Part shown: positions 53,851 to 61,696 of the stretch, piece by piece
Position numbering within the stretch: the first letter of the stretch is position 1
How the letters are laid out: the number at the start of each line of letters is the position of its first letter
Assembly (NCBI RefSeq): GCF_009737085.1
Contig: NZ_WOVL01000016.1
Span: 56,149 to 120,148, forward strand
Direction of reading: 5' to 3'
DNA length: 64,000 nt
Source of the DNA: Paenibacillus sp. NEAU-GSW1
Lineage (GTDB): Bacteria; Bacillota; Bacilli; Paenibacillales; Paenibacillaceae
Made by a program: the position numbers and the translations under genes
Notes under the pieces: model-generated
Told to the model about the DNA's origin: nothing
The model's database searches: none
Seen by the model: the letters and a program-made list of their open reading frames with translations, nothing else

Positions 53851-55149
53851 TTATCCTTTTGTAACATACCAGTTTCGTCCGGTATTATCCATATCGTAAT
53901 GGGCAAATGTATAGCCGGCCCCTGCGGTCCACTTGATAGAGTGAGCGCTCTTGTAGGCCGTTACGACGTCACTGTTGAAGGTTCCGATCGGTGTGGATAC
54001 CGAAACACCTGCCGTAAACGACCTTTCCGAGGTGTAGGATTTTTGGGTCGAGGCGCTGGTCCCCTTATTCCCAATGACAAACGGTGCGCCGTATTTACTG
54101 GCCGTTACGTCGGCATATGGTTTGCCGTTATTGCCGTTGCTGTACCAGTTTTCCTTAACGCTGGAACCATTAAGCTCTATCGGTGTAACGGAATTTTCCG
54201 TCCATTCATAGGTGTTGCCGTAGTAGACGTCATATTTTTGGTAGCGATATTTGTACCATGCGTAAACGTCTCTGGTGAGATTGCACTGCATGCTTGATCC
54301 AATATACATACAGGTGCCCGGGACGCTGTAATCCACTGTAGTCGAAGTGTCGGACGATAAAGAAACTGCGCCGTTGTAGGTCCACGGATCACTGTTTTTC
54401 TTGTACCCGATATTAATGGTTACCTTGGCGGAAGAAGTCATAGAGAATGCAACCGTTTCATTGCTGGATACGTTGAATGAACCGATCTTCGTTTCATGGG
54501 AAGTCGTCGTATCCGTTTTGTTGCAGGCTTTGTACATCCCTACGAGCGGCTCGCACACGAGAGCGAGCGTTTGAACTTGACCCGCCGTCTGCTTTTCTTT
54601 TTTCGGCGGCGCCTTTTTCTCACCTTTAAAGATCGTCTTCACCAGTTTTTTGCGGCTTTTTTCAAGCTCCTTCAGCGTGTTGGGCTCGGCTTTTCCCCTA
54701 TCCTTTATGTGAGGAACGGCGACGACTTCCCGGGATAATTCATTATCGGGAGAAGAAAACCATATTTCATATACCGCATCGGCCGCATTACCTGGTGCGG
54801 ACGCGATTTGTTCGGCAGATACCTTTGATTTGAACCGGATTTGCCCCTTTTTATCCGTTTTGCCCGTAAAAACGATTCCGGAATCATCGGATAGGGATTT
54901 CACGACAACGTCTGTATTTTCGACAGGCTTTCCATTCTTGTCCAGAGACTCTACGACGACTTCAGGCTCGTCGGACAAATCAGGAACATTACTGAGATCA
55001 CTGTCGGCGCTTTCAGGTGATTCTACCAAAGTGAACGATTCTTCCGGTTCGGCGAAAGCGGATAGAGCGGTTGACGACATCAGGAGAATAGCCAGCAGAA
55101 ATAAAGTCGTGAAACGAAACCTTGCGTTTTTAGTCACTAGAATGATCAC
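53851..55149 (-). CDS. Secreted protein of unknown function
   Basis: Up to 432 residues. Signal peptide (TTLFLLAILLMSSTALSAFA), an acidic N-terminal region with an Ig-like/carboxypeptidase-regulatory-type repeat (about 65-165; GKPVENTDVV, TDKKGQIRFKS), a Lys-rich linker, and a beta-strand-rich C-terminal 220 residues with many Ser/Thr/Tyr. No enzyme motif. Start uncertain: GTG 55149 lies too close to GGGAG and GTG 55137 somewhat far. GC content is close to the chromosomal average, unlike its neighbours. Confidence 0.7.
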   Translation of the reverse strand: MIILVTKNARFRFTTLFLLAILLMSSTALSAFAEPEESFTLVESPESADSDLSNVPDLSDEPEVVVESLDKNGKPVENTDVVVKSLSDDSGIVFTGKTDKKGQIRFKSKVSAEQIASAPGNAADAVYEIWFSSPDNELSREVVAVPHIKDRGKAEPNTLKELEKSRKKLVKTIFKGEKKAPPKKEKQTAGQVQTLALVCEPLVGMYKACNKTDTTTSHETKIGSFNVSSNETVAFSMTSSAKVTINIGYKKNSDPWTYNGAVSLSSDTSTTVDYSVPGTCMYIGSSMQCNLTRDVYAWYKYRYQKYDVYYGNTYEWTENSVTPIELNGSSVKENWYSNGNNGKPYADVTASKYGAPFVIGNKGTSASTQKSYTSERSFTAGVSVSTPIGTFNSDVVTAYKSAHSIKWTAGAGYTFAHYDMDNTGRNWYVTKG

Positions 55150-55369
55150 ACTCCCAGCAAAATTTGAAAACGTATTCCCTATGATTATAACAGAGGGAAA
55201 ACTGTAATAAACGGGACGATATTCCTAAATTTAACTTTAAGGATTTGATGCAATTTGTCGAAGGTATCGGGCAATGCCCGATCATGGAGAGTATTGAAAA
55301 GATCTGTGGTGTTGGTATGCAGGTTAGGAGCGGATTTCTGTGAATATGGCCTCCGTAGATTGGTAAGTT

Positions 55370-55486
55370 TTACTTGGGAATCTCCCTCGGGCACTGCTTC
55401 GTCGAACAATCACAGAAAATGTACTTGCCCGTTTTCTCGTCACGGCCAATCACATCCGGTTCACCGCCGGTTCTCTCCATTTCATG
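55370..55486 (-). pseudogene. DUF4256-like gene fragment
   Basis: A 38-codon stretch beginning HEMERTGGEPDVIGRDEKTG and continuing KYIFCDCSTKQCP, the conserved core of DUF4256 proteins, ending in a stop. No start or rest of the gene. Confidence 0.6.
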
Positions 55487-55524
55487 GAGCGTCCACAATT
55501 ATCGGTATTAGCCTCGAGGTGTGA

Positions 55525-55657
55525 CTGTCAATTGCCCAATAGTACTTCTCCATACACAATTCCTCCACCTGTTCAAATTTGAAGATGGGAACCATTCTGA
55601 ATATATTCGTCTCCAGACATTTTGGATTTCTAAACCGATCTCCACGTCATCCGGAAT
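55525..55657 (-). pseudogene. GyrI/AraC-effector-domain gene fragment with frameshift
   Basis: One frame reads IPDDVEIGLEIQNVWRRIYS then EWFPSSN; the next frame continues FEQVEELCMEKYYWAIDSH. Together they match the end of a GyrI-like effector-binding domain, broken by a frameshift. Confidence 0.55.
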
Positions 55658-55770
55658 CGATTCTCGACTTAAGAACAATCCGAATTACTGGGAGGAACTG
55701 TCTTGGATATATCGGGCTTTCCGGCGTTTACTTTTGGTAACTTGGCATTTGCAAGTCATGCCCAATTCCA

Positions 55771-55919
55771 ATCCTTACGGTTAAGGATACATGTTTTTGT
55801 CGTTTACGGTTAAGGATATAAGTTCTTGTCGTTCACTTACGACAAGAACTTATATCCTTAAAATAAAAAAGCCACGTTCTACGCGGTTCTGTAAGTATAT
55901 ATGTTGTTGTCGTCCGACA
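55771..55919. repeat. TnsB-binding-site-like repeats at the tniQ end
   Basis: Four related about-22-bp motifs of form GACAA(N)...ATCCTTAA. On the minus strand they lie at 55893-55914, 55810-55832 and 55781-55803; one is inverted at 55840-55860. The copies at 55810 and 55840 form a perfect inverted repeat with 23-bp arms. The outermost minus-strand sequence is TGTCGGAC directly followed by GACAACAACA, the layout of a Tn7 terminus (8 bp, then a TnsB site). Confidence 0.65.
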
Positions 55920-56618
55920 CGTGTTAGTTTTTCTATTAATTTTATTATAAGTGATAGTTGGTTTAGTAGTGAACAAGTCTATGCCTACTGTAAATGGATC
56001 AAAAACAAACCGCTCACTGCTTCTCCTGCCAGCTCCCTTTAGCCAGTGCTCCATTGAAGAATCCTTCATTTCGAAGGATTGCTTCCACTCGGTCCAATGT
56101 GAATAATTTGCCATCTTATAGCCACAACTGCAAGTGAATGGTTCATCCATTCTCCGATCACTTAACAGAAATGGAATTTCATAAGAGCAGCCGGGACAAG
56201 AAGACAAGATTTTAGTATTATGAACTGGGCATCTTTCAGTTAGAATAAACTGGTGTACCCAACTATGGTAACCGTATTTCATACAATCCGGACACCATCG
56301 GATTGAGTTAGGAAACCAAGTGTGAATGCTCTCGTATATGTACTCTACTGGTTTTAAAATCAGGTTCATGTCTGTATTGTTTTGACCTACTACATCATAG
56401 CCCATGTATTTATGTAGCTTTTGATGATCAAATCCACTTAATCTAATTAAATCCCTCCTTTTGTCTCCTATTAATGTGTTCTTAAATTGTTGTATCTCAT
56501 TGCTGCCGAGTGTTCTTATTAAGTCTGTTCGCGTTATATGGTTCGCATAGCATAATTTCTCAAACATCGACCATGGCGACTCAAAAGCATTAATCCATTC
56601 AGAATTCCACACAATCAT
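55833..56618 (-). CDS. tniQ: TniQ/TnsD-family target-selection protein, short or truncated
   Basis: 261 residues. TniQ domain with zinc ligands at Cys109/Cys112 (CPDC), Cys130/His133 (CPVH), Cys141/Cys144 (CPGC) and Cys163/Cys165 (CSC). Shorter than Tn7 TnsD (about 500). The last 30 codons run through the putative TnsB sites, so the natural C terminus may have been lost when the terminal repeats arrived, or the gene simply overlaps the transposon end. One base after tnsC, with AAGGCGA. Confidence 0.8.
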   Translation of the reverse strand: MIVWNSEWINAFESPWSMFEKLCYANHITRTDLIRTLGSNEIQQFKNTLIGDKRRDLIRLSGFDHQKLHKYMGYDVVGQNNTDMNLILKPVEYIYESIHTWFPNSIRWCPDCMKYGYHSWVHQFILTERCPVHNTKILSSCPGCSYEIPFLLSDRRMDEPFTCSCGYKMANYSHWTEWKQSFEMKDSSMEHWLKGAGRRSSERFVFDPFTVGIDLFTTKPTITYNKINRKTNTCRTTTTYILTEPRRTWLFYFKDISSCRK

Positions 56619-56619
56619 T

Positions 56620-57702
56620 TCAAGTCGCCTTCTTTGCTATGGCCATGTAGATTTCTGATTCTATATAACCTGACCTTTGGATAGCTTCTCTCCATTGGTC
56701 TGAGGAAAGCCACTCCGTAGACATGCCATTTGAACCATTAATCTTGAAGGCATTCTCTACTGTGAAAGCTAAATACTCCATTGGTAATTCAACCATTCTG
56801 CCAGAAAGACCATATTCGTGTCTGATCTCTAGAAAGAGGTTGAATAAGCTTTTTGAGAAGTCCGCAATCCTCTTTCCCGAGTCAAATGCATCGGGAAAGT
56901 AATACCTGGTGTAGTACCATCCGCTGTTAACAGGAAACTCGGACTCATCATAACTTTGTAGTACAAATGCCATTTCCTCCTCATCGGTAATCCCTTTAAA
57001 ACGATATTCAGAAGGCATAAACCGACCGATTATGTGAGTCTTCGAATTGGCTAAGAAGAAAGTACGACGGTCCACGAGCTGTTCTTGTCCAATTGAAATC
57101 GTGGTCATTCTAACGTTTCTCCGATGTAGTTGATTATATATATCGATTAAGCAATCGTATTGCCACTCCGTCAACTTATGAGCTTCATCCATTATCAATG
57201 CTACTCTTCGATGTGCGCACTGTTCAGCTTTCTGATGCATTATACTTACAATTTGATTTCTGAGCACAATTTCATCTTTCTTTGTTGGGAACCCGAAGTT
57301 GAAGTCCGTCAGCATATCTCTGAAAAACTTCTCAGCTGATGGGACCTTATAGCTTTTGCTATCAGCTACAAAAACGGGAAGTTGGTATTCCAATACTTCT
57401 GGCAAATAATTAACAGCAAATGTAGTTGCCTTGGTTTTACCCAGCCTTGGTCTCCCATACACAATCATGCCTGGCGCTCCATCAGTTATAATTTGGACAA
57501 TCTTGTCCATTAATCTATGGATTTCTAAAGTGGGTAGAACATAAATTCCTTGTTCTATTGGATGTGTGCCTGATGGAATCATCGGCCTAATCAATGAAAT
57601 GGCCACCTTTCTAAAGAATAATCGTTTTAAACTTTCGGGCAGATGTAGTAGACTGTACTTTTTTGAGTTTTTCTTGTTGCTCTCTGGCCTTATCCAATCC
57701 AT
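56620..57702 (-). CDS. tnsC: TnsC-like AAA+ ATPase
   Basis: 360 residues. Walker A GRPRLGKT (83-90) and Walker B ALIMDEAH (about 168-175). Bridges the target protein and the transposase. ATG 57702 has GAGGAG 5 bases upstream but gives a 92-base overlap with tnsB; TTG 57594 has AAAGGTGG 8 bases upstream and would give 324 residues with no overlap. Confidence 0.88.
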   Translation of the reverse strand: MDWIRPESNKKNSKKYSLLHLPESLKRLFFRKVAISLIRPMIPSGTHPIEQGIYVLPTLEIHRLMDKIVQIITDGAPGMIVYGRPRLGKTKATTFAVNYLPEVLEYQLPVFVADSKSYKVPSAEKFFRDMLTDFNFGFPTKKDEIVLRNQIVSIMHQKAEQCAHRRVALIMDEAHKLTEWQYDCLIDIYNQLHRRNVRMTTISIGQEQLVDRRTFFLANSKTHIIGRFMPSEYRFKGITDEEEMAFVLQSYDESEFPVNSGWYYTRYYFPDAFDSGKRIADFSKSLFNLFLEIRHEYGLSGRMVELPMEYLAFTVENAFKINGSNGMSTEWLSSDQWREAIQRSGYIESEIYMAIAKKAT

Positions 57703-59581
57703 TAATCTCCTCGTGTTGCTTTACTAATTCCTCACTTCGTGGTTTGCCTTCTTCCTCGTTACTTTTCCGTATAACTTGCTGTACCTTAGCGATTTTATTA
57801 GCAGTAACTTTCTTCTTGTGTTTGGTTTGTGACAAGAGATACTCATGATATACAAAGATCGGATCATCCCATTGAGTGAAATGGATCAACCTCTTCGCTT
57901 TTAGCATATTTATCGCTTTTCTCATTTGTAAGGAATGAGAAGTTAATGACCATTTTCCGGCAGCCACTAGCTCACCGAATTCACTCCCATCCGGTAGGTA
58001 GATTCGAATTGTGCGTAGATCATCGACATTCACATGTACTGTTACCTTCGTATTGATTAAATGTGTGGACTGAGCTAACAAATCATTTCTGTATTCAACC
58101 CCCATGTATTCAATGTAAGGGCGTTTCCCCGTACGAATGTTGCCGCGAATAGTTCTTGGTTGTTCTACTTGTGTAAACGTAAACTCTGATCGTTTATTTT
58201 CTTGAAGCACCCTAGGTATCATCCCCTTACTAACTCGTTGTTCTAGCACTTCGAGCGGTGAATTATAGAAATAGGAGCCATGAGGAGAACCATTATAATT
58301 TGCAACGACAACATCAAGAATCTCCTCTAAATGCTCATGTGTCATTTCATAGCGTATAGCCATTCCTTCTGGATCTAGTCGTCGAGGGTCATTTGGATGA
58401 CTTCCTGTTGTATTCACCAAACGTTGAATGCTGCTAGTTGTTAAGGTTTGGTGAAATCGTTCAATATGTGGACGTCTCATAGGTCTATCTACAGCCCCTA
58501 AGCACGTAGTACACCCTATCAAGTTACGAAAACGTTCACGTACCATTGTTGCTAAGTGCGCTTTAGCATTATCAAAATGAACAACGTCCCATACTGCCCA
58601 TTCAAATTCAGGAAACCGTTCTGAAGGGTATCCCCCCGTTGGTTGATAGCTCATACCAGGTATAGTTAGTTTCAATTTTGTAACTGGCATTATAGCTTTT
58701 TTGGCTGCAATCATTACATCACTTGCGTTATATTCCTTATTGATACATATATGTGGCCGGCCTATCACGGTATCGGTAGCACGATCAATAAAACTCAGAA
58801 ACCAAAGTCGATCCAAAGTAAGAATTGCTTCATCACCTTGATTGGTTGTTACTTTTATTACAAAGATGCCATCTAAACGATGCCCATCGAATTCAACATG
58901 CTGATATGGAGTTATGGTTTGCGGGTAATTTAACTGGCCAATGCCTGAATTTTTTGCTTTTTGTTCAGCTTCTTTTCCATAGCGAGACGACGCTTTACCA
59001 AAGTGAGTATCTCTAAGGCGTTCTAAATACCGGCATAATGCCCTATAGCCTAAATGTGACGTGTTAAAAGGATAATCACTTCTGGATATTCCTACTTCCC
59101 GGCATTTATCTACGAACTTTTTATGAATATACTTGGGCCGCATAACAGGTTCGGCAAGCATCTTTCTTCCAAAAAACAAATTGACTATTTCATCTCGAAT
59201 GGCTGGGTATTTATCTAGAAGTAATTCAAATTCACCAGTCTTTCTAGATTCGTTAAATTTGTTGCTGAGAGGATTTAATTCGTATTTTTTTAGTTTTTTA
59301 TTTGGAATGAGCCCACGATACCCCCAAGGTACACCATGTGGATCATAAGCAATGCACCTATTGTACAAGCGAAATAAATTAATCCGGTTTAAACCGGTCA
59401 TCTCGTAAATTTCGTTTAAGCTTTTTTGATTTGCTACATAAAGATCTACAGCTTCTTTACGTTTAAAAAATATTGCTCGATCTTCCTCCTCCATTTTGGA
59501 TTCATCTACTTTCATCCATAACTCCTGATCAATTTGTGCGGTGGCTAATTCCCCGCTATGTATGACTCTCAATCTACTCAC
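57611..59581 (-). CDS. tnsB: TnsB-like DDE transposase
   Basis: 656 residues. N-terminal HTH region (SLNEIYEMTGLNRINLFRLY), RNase-H fold with catalytic Asp232 (EFDGHRLDG), Asp337 (VVHFDNAKAH) and Glu374 (PHIERFHQTL), then a Mu-type C-terminal beta-barrel (GVEYRNDLLAQ) and a basic tail. Overlaps tnsA by 8 bases. Confidence 0.92.
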   Translation of the reverse strand: MSRLRVIHSGELATAQIDQELWMKVDESKMEEEDRAIFFKRKEAVDLYVANQKSLNEIYEMTGLNRINLFRLYNRCIAYDPHGVPWGYRGLIPNKKLKKYELNPLSNKFNESRKTGEFELLLDKYPAIRDEIVNLFFGRKMLAEPVMRPKYIHKKFVDKCREVGISRSDYPFNTSHLGYRALCRYLERLRDTHFGKASSRYGKEAEQKAKNSGIGQLNYPQTITPYQHVEFDGHRLDGIFVIKVTTNQGDEAILTLDRLWFLSFIDRATDTVIGRPHICINKEYNASDVMIAAKKAIMPVTKLKLTIPGMSYQPTGGYPSERFPEFEWAVWDVVHFDNAKAHLATMVRERFRNLIGCTTCLGAVDRPMRRPHIERFHQTLTTSSIQRLVNTTGSHPNDPRRLDPEGMAIRYEMTHEHLEEILDVVVANYNGSPHGSYFYNSPLEVLEQRVSKGMIPRVLQENKRSEFTFTQVEQPRTIRGNIRTGKRPYIEYMGVEYRNDLLAQSTHLINTKVTVHVNVDDLRTIRIYLPDGSEFGELVAAGKWSLTSHSLQMRKAINMLKAKRLIHFTQWDDPIFVYHEYLLSQTKHKKKVTANKIAKVQQVIRKSNEEEGKPRSEELVKQHEEINGLDKAREQQEKLKKVQSTTSARKFKTIIL

Positions 59582-60227
59582 GTAGCCAAACCTCCGACTG
59601 CCTACAAATAATCGCTTTATCTATATTAATGTGGATTTTTCCATGATAATAAAGCCAAAGGCAAGAATCATGTATCAACGAATATGGCAATGTAGTTATT
59701 TCATATAGAGACTGCAAGCTGCGGCGTTTATCATTAATATGTTTTATCACGTCATCAGCTACGCCTGGTTTCAAACTATTCTTAATGATTGAGATAATCT
59801 TTAACCGGTTTTCTAACTCTTGATGGTTCCTTCTTAGTGATTTTTCTGTTACAACTTCATAAGTAAAGTTATTTGCAATACAATAAGCTCTTTGAGCATC
59901 AATCTGGCGAAGGGTTCTCTCATTCCGAGGATCATTCTCGTTTAATTCTGCCTCATACTTGATCTCACGGTATATTTGTGTCCCATCATGATGTCTAATC
60001 CACATATCAAATACACTCGTATGAAGAACACCGTCGTATACATAGGAAATTTCGGGATATTGTTCACAATATGTTTCGATATTAGGATCTGATTCAATAT
60101 GAACCCAGTTATCGAATTCGAGGTCACTATATAATATGACTTCCCTCATATTTACTTTTGGTCCTTCAGTGCTCCAGTAATTACTACCATACTTAGCATT
60201 CCTAGGCATTACTTTTGGCTGATACAT
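59574..60227 (-). CDS. tnsA: TnsA-like endonuclease
   Basis: 217 residues. N-terminal PD-(D/E)xK domain with Asp74 (VFDMW) and Glu88/Lys90 (REIKYE), plus a C-terminal helical TnsA domain. Cleaves the 5' ends so the element moves by cut-and-paste. GAGGTGA precedes the ATG. First gene of the operon. Confidence 0.88.
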   Translation of the reverse strand: MYQPKVMPRNAKYGSNYWSTEGPKVNMREVILYSDLEFDNWVHIESDPNIETYCEQYPEISYVYDGVLHTSVFDMWIRHHDGTQIYREIKYEAELNENDPRNERTLRQIDAQRAYCIANNFTYEVVTEKSLRRNHQELENRLKIISIIKNSLKPGVADDVIKHINDKRRSLQSLYEITTLPYSLIHDSCLWLYYHGKIHINIDKAIICRQSEVWLRE

Positions 60228-60316
60228 GGATTCACCTCAATGTCACAAAGATCAAACATCAAATGCCTATTACAAACATTTTTGCTTATCAGCATAAACA
60301 ATAATTTCTTATTTTA

Positions 60317-60333
60317 TACAAGCTTCCCTTGTA
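60317..60333. promoter_or_regulatory. Dyad operator between tnsA and divergent XRE gene
   Basis: TACAAG-CTTCC-CTTGTA in the 165-base divergent intergenic region. Confidence 0.5.
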
Positions 60334-60392
60334 TATCAGTGAAGCTATTTGTACATAATAGATTCATAGGTTTATAGAATGGAGTGTTATTA

Positions 60393-60638
60393 ATGAGCGA
60401 AGAAGAATTTTATCGTTGGCTGGGACTTTATCTGAAAAATATTCGAAGAAGCTGCCGATTAACACAATCAGATATATGTCAAAAATATCACTTATCGAGA
60501 TCCTCCCTTTCTAATATTGAGACTGGTAGACACCATTTAAGTATTTATGCACTTTATGAATTATTAATCGTTTTGGATGACTCATTTGAAAACATATTAG
60601 AGTCAATGCTTGCGTTGCATCGAAAGCATAAGTTTTAA
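60393..60638 (+). CDS. XRE-family regulator
   Basis: 81 residues, one HTH_3 domain (LKNIRRSCRLTQSDICQKYH, SRSSLSNIETGRH). ATG 60393 has GGAG 8 bases upstream. Divergent from tnsA, hence a likely repressor of tns transcription. Overlaps the converging gene by 36 bases. Confidence 0.8.
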   Translation: MSEEEFYRWLGLYLKNIRRSCRLTQSDICQKYHLSRSSLSNIETGRHHLSIYALYELLIVLDDSFENILESMLALHRKHKF

Positions 60639-60917
60639 TCTCCGGATCTCCTCCTGATATTTTTTTAAGACATTAGGATCAATTTCAATTCCATGTTCAA
60701 CCGTTGAAGCAAGTTCCATATGATTGCTCCCCCATAAAATGATATGCCGGTAATCATTAACATCGAAAAGCACCGGAATTTGCCAAAAACCATAGGATTC
60801 TGCACATGCGAATAATTGTGATCTAAATAATGTTGCATTTGAGTAGTAGCTCCCATTGAATAGTATTCCTTTTCCTGTGACAGTAGCCATTCCACATTTT
60901 ATATCCAATCCATCCAC
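60603..60917 (-). CDS. Free-standing Mu/TnsB C-terminal-like domain protein
   Basis: 104 residues. GKGILFNGSYYSNATLF, then IPVLFDVNDYRHIILWG, follow the pattern of the Mu transposase C-terminal beta-barrel (compare GVEYRNDLLAQ and VHVNVDDLRTIRIYLPDG in the adjacent TnsB), then a coiled C-terminal helix. No catalytic domain. Either a decayed transposase end or a separate regulator. Confidence 0.55.
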   Translation of the reverse strand: MDGLDIKCGMATVTGKGILFNGSYYSNATLFRSQLFACAESYGFWQIPVLFDVNDYRHIILWGSNHMELASTVEHGIEIDPNVLKKYQEEIRRLKLMLSMQRKH

Positions 60918-60960
60918 TTTACTTCACCTCAGTAGTATTCTGACCATTAAATGACTTCGC

Positions 60961-61011
60961 GATACATATAAGTATCAATTTAAAATTATGATACATATGC
61001 ATCTATGTATC
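60961..61011. promoter_or_regulatory. Paired operator dyads upstream of second XRE gene
   Basis: GATACATATAAGTATC (60961-60976), and at 60990-61011 GATACATA and TATGTATC around TGCATC. The same half-site GATACATA at two places suggests autoregulation. Confidence 0.6.
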
Positions 61012-61051
61012 TGAATTGAACCATTGATTACACTTAAATTGAGGTGTATCC

Positions 61052-61393
61052 ATGGATAATTCAGTTCTTAACTTAGTCGGTCAACGTATTAGAGATCTCC
61101 GAAAACAGAATAATCTTTCCCAGGAACAACTTGGTGAACTTGCAGGCTTTCACTTCTCATATATTGGAGGGTTGGAACGTGGACAAAAGAACATTACCCT
61201 TCTTAATCTGGAGAAAATTGCTGAGGCCCTCAATGTTCCACTTCATGAAATTTTTTTATATAACCGACAAACTAATCGTTTAAAAAGTAACGCCAAAGAT
61301 GTCATACTTAATGAGGTCCACAACAAGATTGTTGTAATGTCTGCTGCTGATTTACGGAAAATAAATCGATTAATTGATGAAATTTTCACCTAG
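61052..61393 (+). CDS. XRE-family regulator, controller-protein-like
   Basis: 113 residues. N-terminal HTH (IRDLRKQNNLSQEQLGELAG, FHFSYIGGLERGQKN) like restriction-modification C proteins, with a 45-residue helical tail. No restriction or methylase gene is visible. Dyads lie upstream, terminator downstream. Confidence 0.82.
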   Translation: MDNSVLNLVGQRIRDLRKQNNLSQEQLGELAGFHFSYIGGLERGQKNITLLNLEKIAEALNVPLHEIFLYNRQTNRLKSNAKDVILNEVHNKIVVMSAADLRKINRLIDEIFT

Positions 61394-61408
61394 CTCTATA
61401 TAATAATT

Positions 61409-61463
61409 AAGAAGGAGCCTTCTACCCTTTTATTAGCAGTGGGTTGAAGGCTCCTTTCTTTTT
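61409..61463 (+). terminator. Terminator
   Basis: AAGAAGGAGCCTTC and GAAGGCTCCTTTCTT arms with inner ACCC/GGGT pairing, then T residues. Confidence 0.85.
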
Positions 61464-61696
61464 ACTCTTCCCCCGTCATTTCGAATCGTTTCCTGAGTTC
61501 TTTCAGTGCAAGATATACCTACGATTCCACTTTGCCAACTGCTATTCAAACAAACATGCCCGTACCCATTATTTTAACTCCCGCCGCCAGTCTACAACTT
61601 TATTTTATCAAGACACTTCTTCCACATTATGAAATGACCAGTTATATTCTCTTGTCTCTTGGGAAATAGCTTTAAAAAAACTAAGAGGTGAGCTCT

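Larger units (their letters stand above)
55833..60227 (-). mobile_element. Core operon of a Tn7-like transposon (tnsA-tnsB-tnsC-tniQ)
   Basis: Four tightly packed co-directional genes encode the TnsA endonuclease, the DDE transposase TnsB, the AAA+ regulator TnsC and a TniQ/TnsD-family target protein. Repeat sites lie at the tniQ side. The far end was not found in the window and may be beyond 64 kb. Confidence 0.85.

Noticed and set aside
54338..54360. TGTCGGACGATAAAG, resembling the Tn7-like terminus
   Set aside because: Lies within the coding region of the secreted protein (Ser-Ser-Asp-Thr codons) and has no flanking TnsB-like sites.
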